Positions 62,901 to 64,000 of a DNA stretch of 64,000 nucleotides are shown here, in pieces. Under the pieces are notes generated by a model. That model searched no databases. It saw only the letters and a list, made by a program, of their open reading frames with translations, and had not been told where the DNA came from. The position numbers and the translations under genes were made by a program. The stretch is from Callaeas wilsoni (lineage: Eukaryota; Chordata; Aves; Passeriformes; Callaeidae): the NCBI GenBank assembly GCA_013398955.1, contig VWPU01010357.1:1-64000 (forward strand). Reading direction: 5' to 3'. Every line of letters starts with the position of its first letter. Within the stretch, counting starts at the first letter, position 1.

Positions 62901-64000
62901 TGTCTTCCTAGTGCATAAGATTAAGCAAAGTAAACCATTAATCAAATAGATATGCAAATTAGAAATAATAATATGAGGTGTTAGATAACACAATCTGCAT
63001 GCAATAGCAGCTGGATCTCTCAGGAAATTAATTTAGCAAAAAGTCCATATTTAACAGGCTGCATGGTGGCATTAAGAATGAAAATCTAGCCTATTAATCA
63101 TGCAAGAAATTGCAATTAAATTGTATTTGTTAATTTCATAGTGAAGAGTTTTTAAATTAAAGCATTAACCATTTTCTTGAACCTTTATTTCTAGGCAATT
63201 GTAATTCAGAGGCTAGTGAAATACAGTTTTTATGGCTTAAAAACTTTTCTATACAATATATTTAATTTCCTACGAATACTTTCTTTGAAAAAAAAGAGGC
63301 ACGGGCCTCAAATTATGTATCAGTTTCTCCCAATATTTTTCTCTTGGTTCTTTTGTTTATTTGTATCTCATCTAGCCCAAACAACATGGTGCTTTTGTCT
63401 TCTATTGCAAATACTGAAAAGTTAGGCTTTTTCTGGATTTTTATTCTTTTGTGATGAAAGTATTTGATCTTTCTATGTCTATTTTTAACATATGAATGGA
63501 AAACCATGAAGTATAATTTATTTGCAAATGTAAGAGATAATCTGGAGCTAGTTTTACTAATTCCTCTACATTTTTTAAGGCGTAGGGATTACTTTTAAGC
63601 TTTGCCACAGCAACATGAACACTGCAAGTGTAAACTGAAAACTACCCTAAATTACGTTTCAGCTTTGAATAAAAAGTGAAAGGGAAATTGGAGAATAAGC
63701 ATCTGTTCTCAGCATTTCTATTGAAGCATTGAATGTTATCACTGCTATCAAGTAAGTTGCCTTTGGTCTGTAGGGAGAACTCTGAAAGTCCATCCCTGCT
63801 AAGTGGAGATAAGAGTACACAGATAAGACCTGAGAGGTCAACATTTCTGATGAGGGATTAATTTAGTGGATGATCTTCAAAGAATTTTTTTTTTATTTTA
63901 AACTTATCGATTAGATGATTTACTTATTATTATTTAGTGAATTTAGACTTTACAAACTTTGGTTGCCTTGAAATTATGAGTCTAGTCTAAGTAACAGATG
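59901..64000. other. AT-rich non-coding DNA, no gene seen
   Basis: This is unique-looking sequence. A GC-richer stretch at about 62100-62480 carries a 69-codon open frame without features. The interval 62930-63130 is AT-rich but not low-complexity, with several ATTAAT and TAATTT homeodomain-like cores, which is the look of conserved non-coding DNA, though this is only an impression. A short T run is near 63889-63898. No gene is supported. Confidence 0.5.

Noticed and set aside
1..64000. Endogenous viral genes, tRNA or rRNA genes, tRNA-derived SINEs, CRISPR-like arrays
   Set aside because: I looked for internal retroviral or other viral protein motifs, cloverleaf box A/B patterns and regularly spaced repeats, and found none that could be supported.

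Overview
The window is vertebrate nuclear DNA, almost certainly from a bird. It is visibly AT-rich and CpG-poor, with many A/T homopolymer runs and stop codons in every frame. Dispersed through it are avian-type repeats: CR1 LINE fragments with the typical 3' end (for example 47969-48585 on the minus strand and 4916-4978 on the plus strand) and endogenous-retrovirus long terminal repeats of avian type (9528-9957, 59670-59900, 7034-7780, 6810-7033, 15116-15300 and possibly 1-524). The LTR at 7034-7780 has an R/U5-like end that resembles, from memory, songbird LTRs, so a passerine is my best guess. That part is inference, and a species cannot be named.

No protein-coding gene can be supported. 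The longest open frame is 149 codons (26444-26893, +), about what chance gives in 64 kb of AT-rich DNA. The second longest (147 codons, 48146-48589, +) lies inside a CR1 element. No bacterial-style operons, tRNA, rRNA or CRISPR structures were seen. The window reads as intergenic DNA (a gene desert) or a very long intron. Two short stretches (31425-31501 and 33673-33860, both +) have plausible splice signals around an open frame and are listed only as weak exon candidates.

Layout. 1-524: GC-richer block with the look of a minus-strand LTR. 525-4915: AT-rich unique DNA. 4916-4978: CR1 tail. 6810-7780: a composite LTR region, possibly one LTR inserted into another. 9528-9957: ERVL-type LTR on the plus strand. 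10190-10345: old CR1 fragment. 15116-15300: second copy of the 6810 LTR end. 15300-44480: unique DNA with a few GC-richer islets (23240-23620, 27190-27480, 31810-32340, 32840-32960), a degenerate telomere-like block (28329-28371) and a perfect hairpin (42080-42106). 44485-44560 and 47969-48585: minus-strand CR1 fragments. 48590-59669: unique AT-rich DNA with another perfect hairpin. 59670-59900: diverged ERVL-type LTR. 59900-64000: unique DNA.

There are no genes to work together here. The content is a record of retroelement insertion plus unannotated unique sequence that may hold regulatory elements. I found no convincing new biological system. The most interesting items are the nested or repeated LTR structure at 6810-7780, the telomere-like block, the three perfect short hairpins and the two exon candidates.
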